From NCBI RefSeq assembly GCF_026626335.1, contig NZ_JAPNTZ010000006.1, positions 62,001 through 126,000 of the forward strand: 64,000 bases of DNA. Direction: 5' to 3'. Shown piece after piece: positions 7,960 to 16,354 of the stretch (positions are counted from its first letter, which is position 1; every line of letters begins with the position of its first letter). Made by a program: the position numbers and the translations under genes. This DNA is from Paractinoplanes pyxinae (GTDB lineage: Bacteria; Actinomycetota; Actinomycetes; Mycobacteriales; Micromonosporaceae). Under the pieces are notes generated by a model. It was not told where the DNA came from and made no database searches. It was given only the letters and a program-made list of their open reading frames with translations.

Positions 7960-7998
7960 ATGTTGGCCATGTATGCCTGGCTCCAACATAGCCAACAT
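7960..7998 (-). promoter_or_regulatory. Putative VapBC operator, 8-bp inverted repeat
   Basis: ATGTTGGC (7960-7967) and GCCAACAT (7991-7998) are perfect inverted repeats 12 bases upstream of the vapB start codon. A third half-site, CCAACAT, lies at 7983-7989 between them. VapB-like ribbon-helix-helix antitoxins bind such repeats to repress their own operon (family knowledge). The role here is inferred from position and symmetry only. Confidence 0.5.
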
Positions 7999-8000
7999 TA

Positions 8001-8777
8001 TCAGGGAAGGTCGACCCGGACGGGGTAGTGGTCGGAGGCGTATTCGGTTTCGTCGCCTCGGACTACCGTCATGTTTTTGGCCGCCTCGGCTATGGCGGGG
8101 CTGGCCAGGACGTAGTCGAGGCGCATGCGGGAGAACTCGCGGCCTCCGCCCTTGGTGGTGGGGACCGTGAGGGGGTTGCCGGAGCCGGCCACCTTCCACA
8201 GGTCGGTGAAGCCGGCGTTCAGGAAGGCGGCCACCGCCCTCGTGTCGGCTGAGCCGTCGCGGGCCAGGTGGCGGGCTCGCAGGAAGCCGGGCTGCGGGGC
8301 CAGCGTCTCGGTGTGGTCGGTGCCGGGGTCGAGGCCGTTCAGGTCGCCGGCGATGACCGTCGGCAGCTTGTCGGGGCGGTAGCGGTGGGCCAGCCAGATG
8401 GCTTCGCGCATGCGGCGGTACGGGGAGAACGGGTTCAGGTGGGCGCTGACCACGCGCAGGGGGCCCGTTGCCGTCTCGACGGTGACCGCGGCGGCGGCGT
8501 GGTGGAGGCGCCAGCGGACCTCGGCTCGGTCGATGATTTTCAGGGGTGGGCGCACCAGCACGGCCACCGGCTGGCCCAGGAAGGAGCGGGCCAGGTGGGG
8601 TTCCATTCCTACCGCCGCGGCCAAGTCGTGCAGGATGCGGCTTCCGTTGCGGTCGAAGTTGCGCAGTTCTTGCAGGGCCAGCAGGTCGGGTTGTTCGCGG
8701 CGGATGACCGCGGTGATCGCGTCGAGGCGGTTGCCGCCGCCGGTCTTGATGTTCCAGGTGAGGAAGCGCAGGCTCAT
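8001..8777 (-). CDS. Endonuclease/exonuclease/phosphatase family hydrolase
   Basis: A 258-residue EEP-fold metal-dependent phosphodiesterase or phosphatase. The motifs in order are LTWNIKTGGG at the N-terminus (Asn), LLALQEL (Glu metal ligand), RVVSAHLNPFSP (His), VIAGDLNGLDPG (Asp-x-Asn), MRLDYVLASP and ASDHYPVRVDL (Asp-His), a complete active-site set. Members act on nucleic acids, phosphoinositides or sphingomyelin. The operon context (diacylglycerol-kinase-like protein, PAP2 phosphatase) makes a lipid or lipid-head-group substrate attractive, but this is inference. ATG at 8777 overlaps the PAP2 stop as ATGA. No signal peptide is seen. Confidence 0.85.
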   Translation of the reverse strand: MSLRFLTWNIKTGGGNRLDAITAVIRREQPDLLALQELRNFDRNGSRILHDLAAAVGMEPHLARSFLGQPVAVLVRPPLKIIDRAEVRWRLHHAAAAVTVETATGPLRVVSAHLNPFSPYRRMREAIWLAHRYRPDKLPTVIAGDLNGLDPGTDHTETLAPQPGFLRARHLARDGSADTRAVAAFLNAGFTDLWKVAGSGNPLTVPTTKGGGREFSRMRLDYVLASPAIAEAAKNMTVVRGDETEYASDHYPVRVDLP

Positions 8778-10231
8778 GCCGCCACCGCCTCGCGGTCGCG
8801 CACGACCAGGGCCGCTTCGCTGACTGTTTCGGCGCGGGCGCTGGGCCGGATGATCAGGTAGAGGGCGCCCACCCAGCACAGGGTCAGCAGCAACGCGCCC
8901 AGGACGTCCGTCGGGTGGTGCATGCCGCGGTACATGCGCGAGAGCGCCACGAGGGCCGGCATCACGAAGGCGAGCACCGGGAAGATCCAGCGCCACCATT
9001 GGCGTACGCGGGGGAAGACGACGATCGCGATGGCGAGCCAGAGGCACATGGTGGCGGCGATGTGACCGGATGGGAACGACGAGGTGGGCATCTGGCCGTC
9101 CAGCTGCTCCACCGAGGGGCGTTCGCGGCCGGTCGCGGCGGCGGCGCACAGGAACAGCGTCAGCTCGCCCATCATGGTCAGCACGATGAACACGACGGGC
9201 CGCCACTGCCGCCACAGCGCCAGGGCGAGCGGGCAGAAGACCAGGCAGATCATGAGTACGGCGTGAGTGTCGCCGGCCTTGGAGGCGAGCCAGCTGAGGT
9301 AGTCCAGACGCTCGGTGCGGAACGTCTGCAGCCAGCGCGGCACGCCGTCGTCGAAGGACGGCTCCCAGCGCGTCACCGCGTACCCGACGAAATAGAGGAC
9401 GCCGAACGTGAACACCCAGCCGACCAGGATCTCGGCGCCCTTGGCCCACGGGTGGGGCAGCACCTTCTCTTCGGCCGGCGCGGGGATCAGGTCATCGGCG
9501 GCGTCGGGGTCCAGGCCGTCGGTCACCGGCGGCGCGGTGTGGCCCGCTTCGCGGCGCCAGACCCGGAACGCGTACGCGGTGACGCTGATCCAGGCCAGGC
9601 CGAGCAACCAGCCGGCCAGGACGTCGGACAGGAAGTGCACGCTCAGGGCGATGCGGGTGAGCCCGACGGCCACGACGATCGCCGCCGCCACCGAGAGGAT
9701 CCAGCCCTTGTGCCGGCCGCGCGTGGCCGACAGAGCGACCAGCGCGAACATGCCGTGCACAATGGTCGCTCCCAGCGTGTGACCGCTCGGGAAGCTGTTG
9801 CCGCCGCCGAAGGCGACCGGGTCGGCGACCACCGGGCGCACCCGGCCGACCAGGGCCTTGAGCGACGGGTCGAGCACGACCGCGCCGATCCCGGTGACCG
9901 CCACGTAGAGGGCCAGGCGGGGCAGGCGGCGGATCAGCAGCAGCACGACGACCATCACGACCAGGGGCACGAGCACGCCGCGGCCGCCCGCCGAGGTGAC
10001 GGTGGTCAGCACCTTGACCAGAGCGGGGTGCGGCGCGATCAGGTCGTTGAGGCCGGTGGCGATCGACTGGTCCAGCCGGCGCAGCGGGCTCCACTCACTT
10101 CGTACGAGAAGAAGCAGTGTGCCGAAGGCCAGGCCGGCCAGGACGACGGCGGCCAGGCCGGCCACGCTGCGTTCGGCGAAGTGCCGCAAGGGGGCCCAGC
10201 CGGCCCGTTCTACCACTCGGTTGTCGGTCAC
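8774..10231 (-). CDS. Double PAP2-domain membrane phosphatase
   Basis: A 485-residue polytopic membrane protein containing two complete PAP2 (type 2 phosphatidic-acid phosphatase) units in tandem. The first has KALVGRVRP, SFPSGHT and RIALSVHFLSD. The second has ATGRERPSVEQLDG, SFPSGHIA and LSRMYRGMHHPTD. Each has the C1-C2-C3 catalytic motifs including both histidines, so both active sites look intact. A cytoplasmic acidic linker separates them. Likely substrates are lipid phosphates such as phosphatidate or undecaprenyl pyrophosphate. I start at the GTG at 10231, giving a 10-base gap after yihY; an upstream GTG at 10267 would overlap it. Downstream coupling to the EEP gene is by ATGA. Confidence 0.85.
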   Translation of the reverse strand: MTDNRVVERAGWAPLRHFAERSVAGLAAVVLAGLAFGTLLLLVRSEWSPLRRLDQSIATGLNDLIAPHPALVKVLTTVTSAGGRGVLVPLVVMVVVLLLIRRLPRLALYVAVTGIGAVVLDPSLKALVGRVRPVVADPVAFGGGNSFPSGHTLGATIVHGMFALVALSATRGRHKGWILSVAAAIVVAVGLTRIALSVHFLSDVLAGWLLGLAWISVTAYAFRVWRREAGHTAPPVTDGLDPDAADDLIPAPAEEKVLPHPWAKGAEILVGWVFTFGVLYFVGYAVTRWEPSFDDGVPRWLQTFRTERLDYLSWLASKAGDTHAVLMICLVFCPLALALWRQWRPVVFIVLTMMGELTLFLCAAAATGRERPSVEQLDGQMPTSSFPSGHIAATMCLWLAIAIVVFPRVRQWWRWIFPVLAFVMPALVALSRMYRGMHHPTDVLGALLLTLCWVGALYLIIRPSARAETVSEAALVVRDREAVAA

Positions 10232-10241
10232 GGCCCGGTTT

Positions 10242-11228
10242 TTACCCGGTACGCCGAGCGCGTACACCGTCCTGCCTGGGGTCCCATTTGTCCTTCTTGG
10301 CCGGACGGGGCGCGCCCACCCGCGCCGCCTCCAGCTGAGCCGCGAAGGCGATGCCCAGGAACAGCGCGATCCCGGTCAGGTTGGCCCACAACAGCAGGGC
10401 GATGATCGCGGTCAACGGCCCGTACGTGGCCCCGAAGCCCTCGGCGAAGCGCACGTACCCGGCCAGCAGCAGGCTGGCCAGCCACCACAACACGGTGGCC
10501 AGCCCCGCCCCGAACAGCAGCCACGAGAGTCCCGGCTGATGACGGCGCGGCGAGTACTTGAACAGCAACCCGACGGCGAAGACGATCAGCAGCAGGCTCA
10601 GCGGCCAGCGGACGAAGTCCCAGGCCACCCGCACGTCCTCGGCCCACGGCCAGTGCCGGGCGGCCGCGTTGCCGAACGGACGCCCGGCCACCAGCAACAG
10701 GAAGCCGAACAGGGCCGGCAGGCCCGCGATCAGGGCCAGGATCGAGGCCCGGATGTACTTGAACAGCGCCGGCCGGTCCCGTTCGACGCCGTAGATCCGG
10801 TTCGCGCCCCGCTCGATCTGGCTGATCGCGGTGGTCAGCGCGAACAGGCCGGTGATCAGGCCCAGGGTCAGCGCCAGCTCGCCCGCGTCGTCACTGTCCT
10901 CAGTGTCCTCGAGCAGGTCGCTGACCAGCGGATCGCTCGCGCCCGGGGTCAGCTCGAGGATGGTCTCGGCCACCACCCGGCCGCCGTCCTCGGCGCCCAG
11001 GTCGGCCGCCAGACCGGAGAGCGCAATGAGGAACGGGACGATGGCCAGGCACAGCTGGAACGCGAACGCCCGGGCGTGGCTGAAGCCGTCGCCGTACCGG
11101 AACCGGATGAACGCGTCGCGCACCAGCGGCCACCGGCCGTAGTGCCACAACGCGTGCACGGCGTCGTCGGCCGAGAGCTCGTCCCCGCGCATGTCGCGGG
11201 TCTGGGGAACGGGCTCGGTACTACTCAC
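10242..11228 (-). CDS. YihY/BrkB-family inner-membrane protein
   Basis: A 328-residue polytopic protein of the YihY/virulence factor BrkB family. The conserved N-terminal segment GFSHARAFAFQLCLAIVPFLIAL and about six hydrophobic segments follow, with IYGVERDRPALFKYIRA and the late FGATYGPLTAIIALLLWANL typical of the family. A role in envelope lipid or solute transport has been proposed for the family but is not settled. The GTG start overlaps the stop of the diacylglycerol-kinase-like gene by 8 bases, indicating a single operon with it and with the downstream PAP2 gene. The C-terminus is basic (PRPAKKDKWDPR). Confidence 0.88.
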   Translation of the reverse strand: MSSTEPVPQTRDMRGDELSADDAVHALWHYGRWPLVRDAFIRFRYGDGFSHARAFAFQLCLAIVPFLIALSGLAADLGAEDGGRVVAETILELTPGASDPLVSDLLEDTEDSDDAGELALTLGLITGLFALTTAISQIERGANRIYGVERDRPALFKYIRASILALIAGLPALFGFLLLVAGRPFGNAAARHWPWAEDVRVAWDFVRWPLSLLLIVFAVGLLFKYSPRRHQPGLSWLLFGAGLATVLWWLASLLLAGYVRFAEGFGATYGPLTAIIALLLWANLTGIALFLGIAFAAQLEAARVGAPRPAKKDKWDPRQDGVRARRTG

Positions 11229-12186
11229 GGGCGGCCTCGCGGATGTCCTCGGCCGCCTCGGCCGCGGAACTCACGTCGTACGCCAGGTCGGGGTCGCTCG
11301 CCGGGCGGGGCACGCTGAGCAGCAGCGCCTTCGGCTTGACCGAGATCTTGAGGGTCCGGCCGGGCTCGATGAGGTCGCCGTCGAGCTGCCGGGGCTGGGT
11401 CGACCGGCTGTGGATCTCGACGTGCTCGGCCGTGTACGTCTCCATCAGCGGCACACTCTTGCGACGGCGGATCACGCCCCAGGCCAGCGACGCCCAGTGG
11501 GCCAGGTTGTTGGGGCTCAGGATGGCCACGTCGAGCTTGCCGTCGGCCGGGTCGGCCTCGGTCAATAGCCGTACGCCGCCCTGAAGCCGCCCGACGTTGC
11601 CGACGATCACCGTCCGGGGGCGCCGGGGCATGACCTTGCCGCCGTCGAGCACGATCCGCGCCCGCATCGGCCTCTCCCGCAACGCCTTGATGCCGCCCCC
11701 GATGTAGGCCAGCCAGCCGATCCGCTTCTTGGCCTCGTCGGAGGTCTTCTCGAGCATCTGGGCGTCGAAGCCCATGCCGGCCATCACCACGAAGCACCTG
11801 CCGTCGACCACACCCACGTCGATGCGCCGGCGGCCGCCCTCGAGCGCCACCTGCACGCCGGTCGCGGGGTCGGCCCCGAGGCCCAGGTTGGCCGCGAGCA
11901 GGTTGCCGGTGCCGGCCGGCAGCACCGACATGGTCACATCCGAGCCGGCCAGCGCGGTCACCACGGCCATCACCGTGCCGTCGCCTCCGCAGGCGAAAAC
12001 GAGTTCGGCCCCATCGCGTACGGCTTGCTTGGCCTGACCCTCGCCCGGGTCCTCAGGGGTGGTCTCGTACCAGGAAGGCTCGGGCCAGCCGGCGCCGGAC
12101 AGGCCTTCGCCGATGATCCGGCGCAGCTCGTCCATGTCCGGGACCTTGGTGGGGTTCACTACTACGGCGCTGCGGGGTCCAGTCAC
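11221..12186 (-). CDS. Diacylglycerol/lipid kinase family protein
   Basis: A 321-residue member of the DAGK catalytic-domain family (diacylglycerol, sphingosine or related lipid kinases). The N-terminal VVVNPTKVPD strand, the nucleotide loop FACGGDGTVMAVV and the LLAANLGLGADP segment match DgkB-like enzymes. The C-terminal half (PRRPRTVIVGNVGRLQGGV, then DPADGKLDVAIL) is the second beta-sandwich with the DG.LD signature. It would phosphorylate a membrane diacylglycerol using ATP; the PAP2 gene in the same operon would catalyse the reverse reaction. It is the first gene of a four-gene minus-strand operon, GTG start. Confidence 0.88.
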   Translation of the reverse strand: MTGPRSAVVVNPTKVPDMDELRRIIGEGLSGAGWPEPSWYETTPEDPGEGQAKQAVRDGAELVFACGGDGTVMAVVTALAGSDVTMSVLPAGTGNLLAANLGLGADPATGVQVALEGGRRRIDVGVVDGRCFVVMAGMGFDAQMLEKTSDEAKKRIGWLAYIGGGIKALRERPMRARIVLDGGKVMPRRPRTVIVGNVGRLQGGVRLLTEADPADGKLDVAILSPNNLAHWASLAWGVIRRRKSVPLMETYTAEHVEIHSRSTQPRQLDGDLIEPGRTLKISVKPKALLLSVPRPASDPDLAYDVSSAAEAAEDIREAARE

Positions 12187-12251
12187 GGCGACAGTGTGCC
12201 CGACCTGGGTGGGGATCGAAACTCGGCTTCTGTACCGTGAATTACGTGAGC

Positions 12252-13022
12252 ATGACCTCGGTCACCTGGTGGGGCCACAGCACCGTCTGGCTGGCCGACT
12301 CCGGCACGTCCCTGCTGACCGACCCGGTGCTCACCGGGCGCGTGGCCCACCTGCGGCGGATGGCCGGCCCGACGCCGCTGCTGCCCGGCCCGCCCGACGC
12401 GGTGCTGCTCTCGCACCTGCACGCCGACCACTTTCACGTCGCCTCGCTGCGCAAGCTGGGCGGCACCCCCAAGCTGATCGTGCCGCGCGGCGCCGGCGGG
12501 TTCGTGGTCAAGGCGCTGGGCTTCGAGGCGGCCGCCCGCACGGTCGAGCTGGGGCCGGGCGACGAGACGACCGTCGGTTCCGTACGGGTCCGGGCGGTCA
12601 AGGCGGCGCACGACGGCGGCCGCGGCCCGTGGTCCCGTGAGCGCGCCGTGGCCATCGGCTTCGTCGTCGAGGGTGAGGCCCGCACCTGGTTCGCGGGCGA
12701 CACCGGCCTGTTCGACGAGATGAACGACTTCGCCCCGCTCGACCTGGCCCTGATCCCGGTCGGCGGCTGGGGCCCCACCCTCGGCTCGCAGCACCACCTG
12801 GACGCGGCCGACGGCGCCGAGGCCCTGCGCCGGGTGAAGGCGGCCTACGCGGTGCCCGTCCACTACGGCACGCTGTGGCCGGTCGGCATGGGCCGGGTCC
12901 GCCCGCACATGTTCCGCGACCCCGGCGAGGAGTTCGCCCGCGTCGCCCAGCGCACCGCCCCCGACTCCCACGTGCGGGTGCTCGGCCAGGGCGAGACGCT
13001 GACGATCGGGCCGTCCGCGTGA
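12252..13022 (+). CDS. MBL-fold metallo-hydrolase (UlaG-like)
   Basis: A 256-residue metallo-beta-lactamase-fold hydrolase of the lactonase-like branch. WWGHSTVW at the N-terminus is the conserved first His strand, and LSHLHADHFH is the HxHxDH metal motif. A further His (KAAHDGG), Asp (WFAGDTG) and His (VPVHYGT) complete a two-metal site. The substrate is unknown. I use the ATG at 12252; in-frame GTGs at 12237 and 12246 are possible and no ribosome site decides between them. It is divergent from the lipid-kinase operon and overlaps the following DedA-type gene by GTGA. Confidence 0.82.
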   Translation: MTSVTWWGHSTVWLADSGTSLLTDPVLTGRVAHLRRMAGPTPLLPGPPDAVLLSHLHADHFHVASLRKLGGTPKLIVPRGAGGFVVKALGFEAAARTVELGPGDETTVGSVRVRAVKAAHDGGRGPWSRERAVAIGFVVEGEARTWFAGDTGLFDEMNDFAPLDLALIPVGGWGPTLGSQHHLDAADGAEALRRVKAAYAVPVHYGTLWPVGMGRVRPHMFRDPGEEFARVAQRTAPDSHVRVLGQGETLTIGPSA

Positions 13023-13615
13023 CGGCCACCCTGGGCACGCTGGCCTGGCTCTTCGCGGTCGTGGCGTTCGGCGCCATCATCCCGATCGTCCCCACCGGCG
13101 CGGCGGTCAGCGGCGCGGCCGCCCTGGCCTTCCACGAGCACCACCCGGTGCTGATCGTGTTCGTCATCGCGGCCGGCGCGGCCGGGGCGTACGTGGGCGA
13201 CCTGGTCATGTACGCGATGTGCCGCGTCGGCGGCGAGAAGCTGGCCAAGCGCCTGCGCTGGCTGCGTGACGAGGAACACCTGGTCTCGGTCAAGGAGCGC
13301 CTGCAAGAGAAGCAGATCCCGGTGCTGCTGGTCTCGCGGCTGATCCCGGGCGGCCGGGTGCCGGTGCTGCTCGCGGCCGCTTTCCTGGGCATGCCCTGGC
13401 GTACGTTCGTCGTGGCCAACGCCCCGGCCTGTGCGCTGTGGTCGGCCGTCTACGCCGGCATCGGGGTGGCCGGCGGCTCGATCTTCCCCGAGCCGTGGGA
13501 GGGCGTGGTCGCCGCCGTCCTGCTGATCCTGATCGTCAACCAGACCGTGTCGTGGATCTCGAAGCGGCGCGAGGCCCGCGCCGCGGACGCTAATACTTCA
13601 GGTGCTGGCGCGTGA
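13019..13615 (+). CDS. DedA/VTT-domain membrane protein
   Basis: A 198-residue polytopic membrane protein. An N-terminal re-entrant hydrophobic region (FGAIIPIVPTGAAVSGAAAL) and the segment VGDLVMYAMCRVGGEKLAKRLRW resemble the DedA/SNARE-associated VTT domain. The late SRLIPGGRVPVLLAAAFLGM is the conserved family loop with SR.IPG.R. DedA proteins are linked to membrane lipid carrier recycling and polarity (family knowledge). Translation is coupled to the preceding MBL gene by GTGA. Its last 26 bases overlap the convergent serine hydrolase gene. Confidence 0.8.
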   Translation: MTATLGTLAWLFAVVAFGAIIPIVPTGAAVSGAAALAFHEHHPVLIVFVIAAGAAGAYVGDLVMYAMCRVGGEKLAKRLRWLRDEEHLVSVKERLQEKQIPVLLVSRLIPGGRVPVLLAAAFLGMPWRTFVVANAPACALWSAVYAGIGVAGGSIFPEPWEGVVAAVLLILIVNQTVSWISKRREARAADANTSGAGA

Positions 13616-14540
13616 GCTTGGCGACCTTCTGCACGCTGGCGATGCCGCCGGACATGGTGCCGTTGTTGTGCGAGAGCACGGCGATCGAGACGTCGGTGCC
13701 GGGGCCGGTGACCCGGCCGACCGAGTTGATGATCCAGCGGTAGTTCTCGGTCGAGCGGGCCAGCCAGCCGTTCTTGACCGTGAACTTCTCGGTGCTCTTG
13801 GCCACGGCCGGCACGCCCCAGTCCTGGCTTGCGTCGACGGTGCTCATCAGCGTGTAGGCGAGCTTGCGCGAGCCGGCGTCGAGCGGGCCGGACGTGTCGG
13901 TCAGCTCGGCCAGCAGCTTCACCTGGTCGTTCACGGTGGTGCGGGTCAGGCCCCAGGCGCTGTTGACCTTGGTCTCGGTGAGGCCGAGACGCTTGTTGCA
14001 GGCGCTCACCCCGCTCGCCCGGCCCAGCTTCGCGAACAGCGAGGTGGTGGCGTCGTTGTCGCTGAGCCGGATCATGCGCTTGGCCAGCGACAGCTCGGTG
14101 GCCGTAAGGTCACGCTTCGCGTCCTGGGCCTTGAGCAGCAGGCACGCGAGCACCTGCACCTTCACGACGCTGGCGGTCTCGTACTTCTCGGTGCCGCGGA
14201 ACGAGTAACGCTGCCCGGTGCGGCGGTCGAGCACGGCGACCGAGAACTCGGGGGCCGACGCGGCGTACTTCTTGAGCGCGGCGTTCAGGGCCTTGACGCG
14301 GGCGGCGCGCACCTCGGCCGGGCTGGGGCCAGTCTTCGTCGGCGTGGGTGTCGCCTCTTGGGTCCTCTGCGGCGGGGCGGCTGCCGCCTGGGCGCCGGCC
14401 TCGCTGAACGTGCCGACGAGCGGCTGCGCGCTGCCCCCGGAGTCGCGCATCATGCCCAAGCCGACCAACCCCGCACCCCCGAGGACTCCCACCGCCGCGG
14501 TGGCCACAATCCAATTTCGCGTACGTCGCACGCCTGCCAT
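13590..14540 (-). CDS. Secreted or anchored class A beta-lactamase-like serine hydrolase
   Basis: A 316-residue protein with an N-terminal membrane or signal segment (about residues 9-31) and a Pro/Thr/Ala linker to about 75. A penicillin-recognising fold follows. SVVK at 124-127 is the catalytic SxxK, SDN at 160-162 is the second motif, and VKNGW near residue 260 stands at the KTG position with Asn in place of Thr. It is not obviously a true beta-lactamase; the omega-loop Glu is not recognisable. A peptidoglycan peptidase or inactive relative is possible. It is convergent with the DedA gene, overlapping 26 bases. Confidence 0.78.
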   Translation of the reverse strand: MAGVRRTRNWIVATAAVGVLGGAGLVGLGMMRDSGGSAQPLVGTFSEAGAQAAAAPPQRTQEATPTPTKTGPSPAEVRAARVKALNAALKKYAASAPEFSVAVLDRRTGQRYSFRGTEKYETASVVKVQVLACLLLKAQDAKRDLTATELSLAKRMIRLSDNDATTSLFAKLGRASGVSACNKRLGLTETKVNSAWGLTRTTVNDQVKLLAELTDTSGPLDAGSRKLAYTLMSTVDASQDWGVPAVAKSTEKFTVKNGWLARSTENYRWIINSVGRVTGPGTDVSIAVLSHNNGTMSGGIASVQKVAKLTRQHLKY

Positions 14541-14656
14541 AGTGCCAAGTCGCGACGGTTCATGGGCGTCCTAGGGTGCTTTTTCCTTTGAGCGCGCCCC
14601 GGAATCACCGAAGGTGATCACGTTTGAGGCGTGCATTCCTGGCGCATCATGGGAAC

Positions 14657-15718
14657 ATGCGCATCCCGTTCGTGTCACCGTCCGCGCTCGCCGAGCTGGC
14701 CCGATCCGCCGTGGGCCAGGTGGTCGAGACGGCGGCGGCCGCGGCCACGGTTCCGGTACGGGTGATCGGGCTGCTGGGCCAGACCGAGCTGCTCGTGAGC
14801 CGGGTGACGATGCTCGCCGACGAGGCCGAGGGCCTGATCCACCGGGTGAACACCATCGTCACGGCGGCCGAGTCGACGGTGACCGAGGCCCGCGCCATCG
14901 CCGCCCGGGCCGACGCCGTGGTCGGCACGGCCGAGGAAATCAGCGCCCGAGCCGGCGTCGTGGTCGGCACCGCCGAACAGATCAGCTCGCGCGCCGGCAA
15001 GGTGGTCGGCACGGCGGAAGAGATCAGCTCCCGGGCCGGCACGGTGGTTGGCACGGCAGAAGACATCAGTGGAAGGGCCGGCGTCGTCGTCGGCACCGCG
15101 GAAGAGATCAGCTCGCGCGCCGGCACGGTGGTCGGCACGGCTGAGGAGATCAGCTCGCGCGCCGGTTCTGTGGTCGGGCGGGCTGAAGAAATCAGCGGGC
15201 GGGCCGGAACGGTTGTCGGGAGCGCCGAGGAGATCAGCGGGCGGGCCGGGACGGTTGTGGGGCGGGCCGAAGAGGTCAGCCAGCGCGCCGAGGGGGTCGT
15301 GCTGCGGGCGGTCGGCATCTCGGACGCCGCGGCCGGCGTGGTCGAGCGGGCGACCGAGGTCAGCACGCGAGCCGAGTCGGTCGTGGGCCGGGCCGACGCC
15401 ACCGCCAAGGAAGCGGCGATGCTGCTGGCCGCCTACTCGGAAGCGCTCATGAAGGGCGCCCCGCTGGCCCGCCGCTTCGTCGAGGAGCTTTCCCCCGAGG
15501 AGGTCACCGCCGCCATCCGCATGATCGACCAGCTGCCCACGCTGCGGGCCCACCTGGTCGACGACGTGATGCCGCTGCTGGGCAAGCTCGACCAGGTCGG
15601 CCCCGACCTGCACAAGCTGCTCGAGGTCACCGAAGACCTGCACCTGGCCATCGCCGGCCTCCCCGGCCTGAAGCTGCTCCGCCGCCGTGGCGAGGAGCGC
15701 GTCGAGGAGTCCCGCTGA
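14657..15718 (+). CDS. Coiled-coil protein with eleven 14-residue tandem repeats
   Basis: A 353-residue protein of unknown function. A short N-terminal region (MRIPFVSPSALAELARSAVG) leads into helical sequence, then eleven tandem 14-residue units of the form TAEEISSRAGTVVG. Eight are nearly identical and three degenerate. A C-terminal helical domain rich in DLHKLLEV-type segments follows. The 14-residue period equals two heptads, so a long coiled coil or phasin-like amphipathic rod is expected; I see no membrane segment. The start is the ATG at 14657; an ATG 33 bases upstream is in frame but less natural. It is monocistronic, with no informative neighbour. Confidence 0.75.
   Translation: MRIPFVSPSALAELARSAVGQVVETAAAAATVPVRVIGLLGQTELLVSRVTMLADEAEGLIHRVNTIVTAAESTVTEARAIAARADAVVGTAEEISARAGVVVGTAEQISSRAGKVVGTAEEISSRAGTVVGTAEDISGRAGVVVGTAEEISSRAGTVVGTAEEISSRAGSVVGRAEEISGRAGTVVGSAEEISGRAGTVVGRAEEVSQRAEGVVLRAVGISDAAAGVVERATEVSTRAESVVGRADATAKEAAMLLAAYSEALMKGAPLARRFVEELSPEEVTAAIRMIDQLPTLRAHLVDDVMPLLGKLDQVGPDLHKLLEVTEDLHLAIAGLPGLKLLRRRGEERVEESR
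14927..15388 (+). repeat. 42-bp tandem coding repeats, eleven units
   Basis: Eleven consecutive 42-base units encode the 14-residue blocks of the surrounding gene. The first eight encode variants of xAEEISxRAGxVVG, with changes mostly at one or two fixed positions. Units nine to eleven (AEEVSQRAEGVVL onward) have drifted. The period is a multiple of three, so gain or loss of units keeps the frame. Confidence 0.9.
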
Positions 15719-15730
15719 CCGATCAGCCGG

Positions 15731-16258
15731 TCAGACGGGTGGGCGCAGCGCGTCGCGGAGCAGGTCGAGGTGGCCGCAGTGCTGGGCCGTCTCGCGGATC
15801 ATCTGCACGAGCATCCACCGCAGGCTGACCGGCGCCTTCCCGAACGACGGAAGCGCCGCCCGCCGGTCCAGATCGCCGAAACCCGCGACGGCCGCCCGGC
15901 TGCGGGCGCACGCCGACTCGTACAGGTGACGCAGTGACTCGACCGAATCCCCGGGCGCCGAGGCCCAGGCCCAGGTCTCGTCGGAGCCGACGGCGGTCCA
16001 CGGCTCGGGGAAGGCCGCGCCGAGCAGCTTGTGGGTGAACCAGAGATCCTCCATGTGGGCCAGGTGCTTCACGATCCCGCCGATGGTCATGTCGGTGGCC
16101 GGCAGCAGCCGCGCACCCGCCGCCTCGTCGCTGACCCCGTCCAGCGAGGCCAGCACCATCGCGCGATGCTGGTCGAGGAACTGGTTCAGCGTCTCGCGCT
16201 CGGGCGGGTGCAACTGCGGAAACTCCGGCGGCGAACCGGTCAAGCCACCACCCCTCAC
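15731..16258 (-). CDS. DinB/DUF664 family protein
   Basis: A 175-residue four-helix-bundle protein of the DinB superfamily. ETLNQFLDQHRAMVLASLDG, the TIGGIVKHLAHMEDLWF segment with its His, and the last RETAQHCGHLDLLRD helix supply the three-His metal site of the superfamily. In actinobacteria related proteins are mycothiol-dependent S-transferases or maleylpyruvate isomerase-like enzymes (family knowledge); a thiol-transferase role is possible but not shown. It is convergent with the repeat protein, with the stops 12 bases apart. Confidence 0.8.
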   Translation of the reverse strand: MRGGGLTGSPPEFPQLHPPERETLNQFLDQHRAMVLASLDGVSDEAAGARLLPATDMTIGGIVKHLAHMEDLWFTHKLLGAAFPEPWTAVGSDETWAWASAPGDSVESLRHLYESACARSRAAVAGFGDLDRRAALPSFGKAPVSLRWMLVQMIRETAQHCGHLDLLRDALRPPV

Positions 16259-16354
16259 CCTCGTCGGCGACGCCCCTGATTCTGCCGGAGTCGCGACCGC
16301 GCCGGCACAACCGAATCCAGATCTGTGGATAACTTCGTGCGTGGTGACGGGCGC

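Noticed and set aside
14927..15388. A regular array that could be mistaken for CRISPR
   Set aside because: Units are contiguous, have no spacers, and encode in-frame protein repeats. No cas genes are present. The same applies to the arrays at 962, 32397 and 53577.
16324..16332. Perfect DnaA-box sequence TGTGGATAA
   Set aside because: Only one copy is present, with no cluster, no AT-rich unwinding element and no dnaA, dnaN or gyrase gene near, so there is no origin here. It may occur by chance or be a minor regulatory site.
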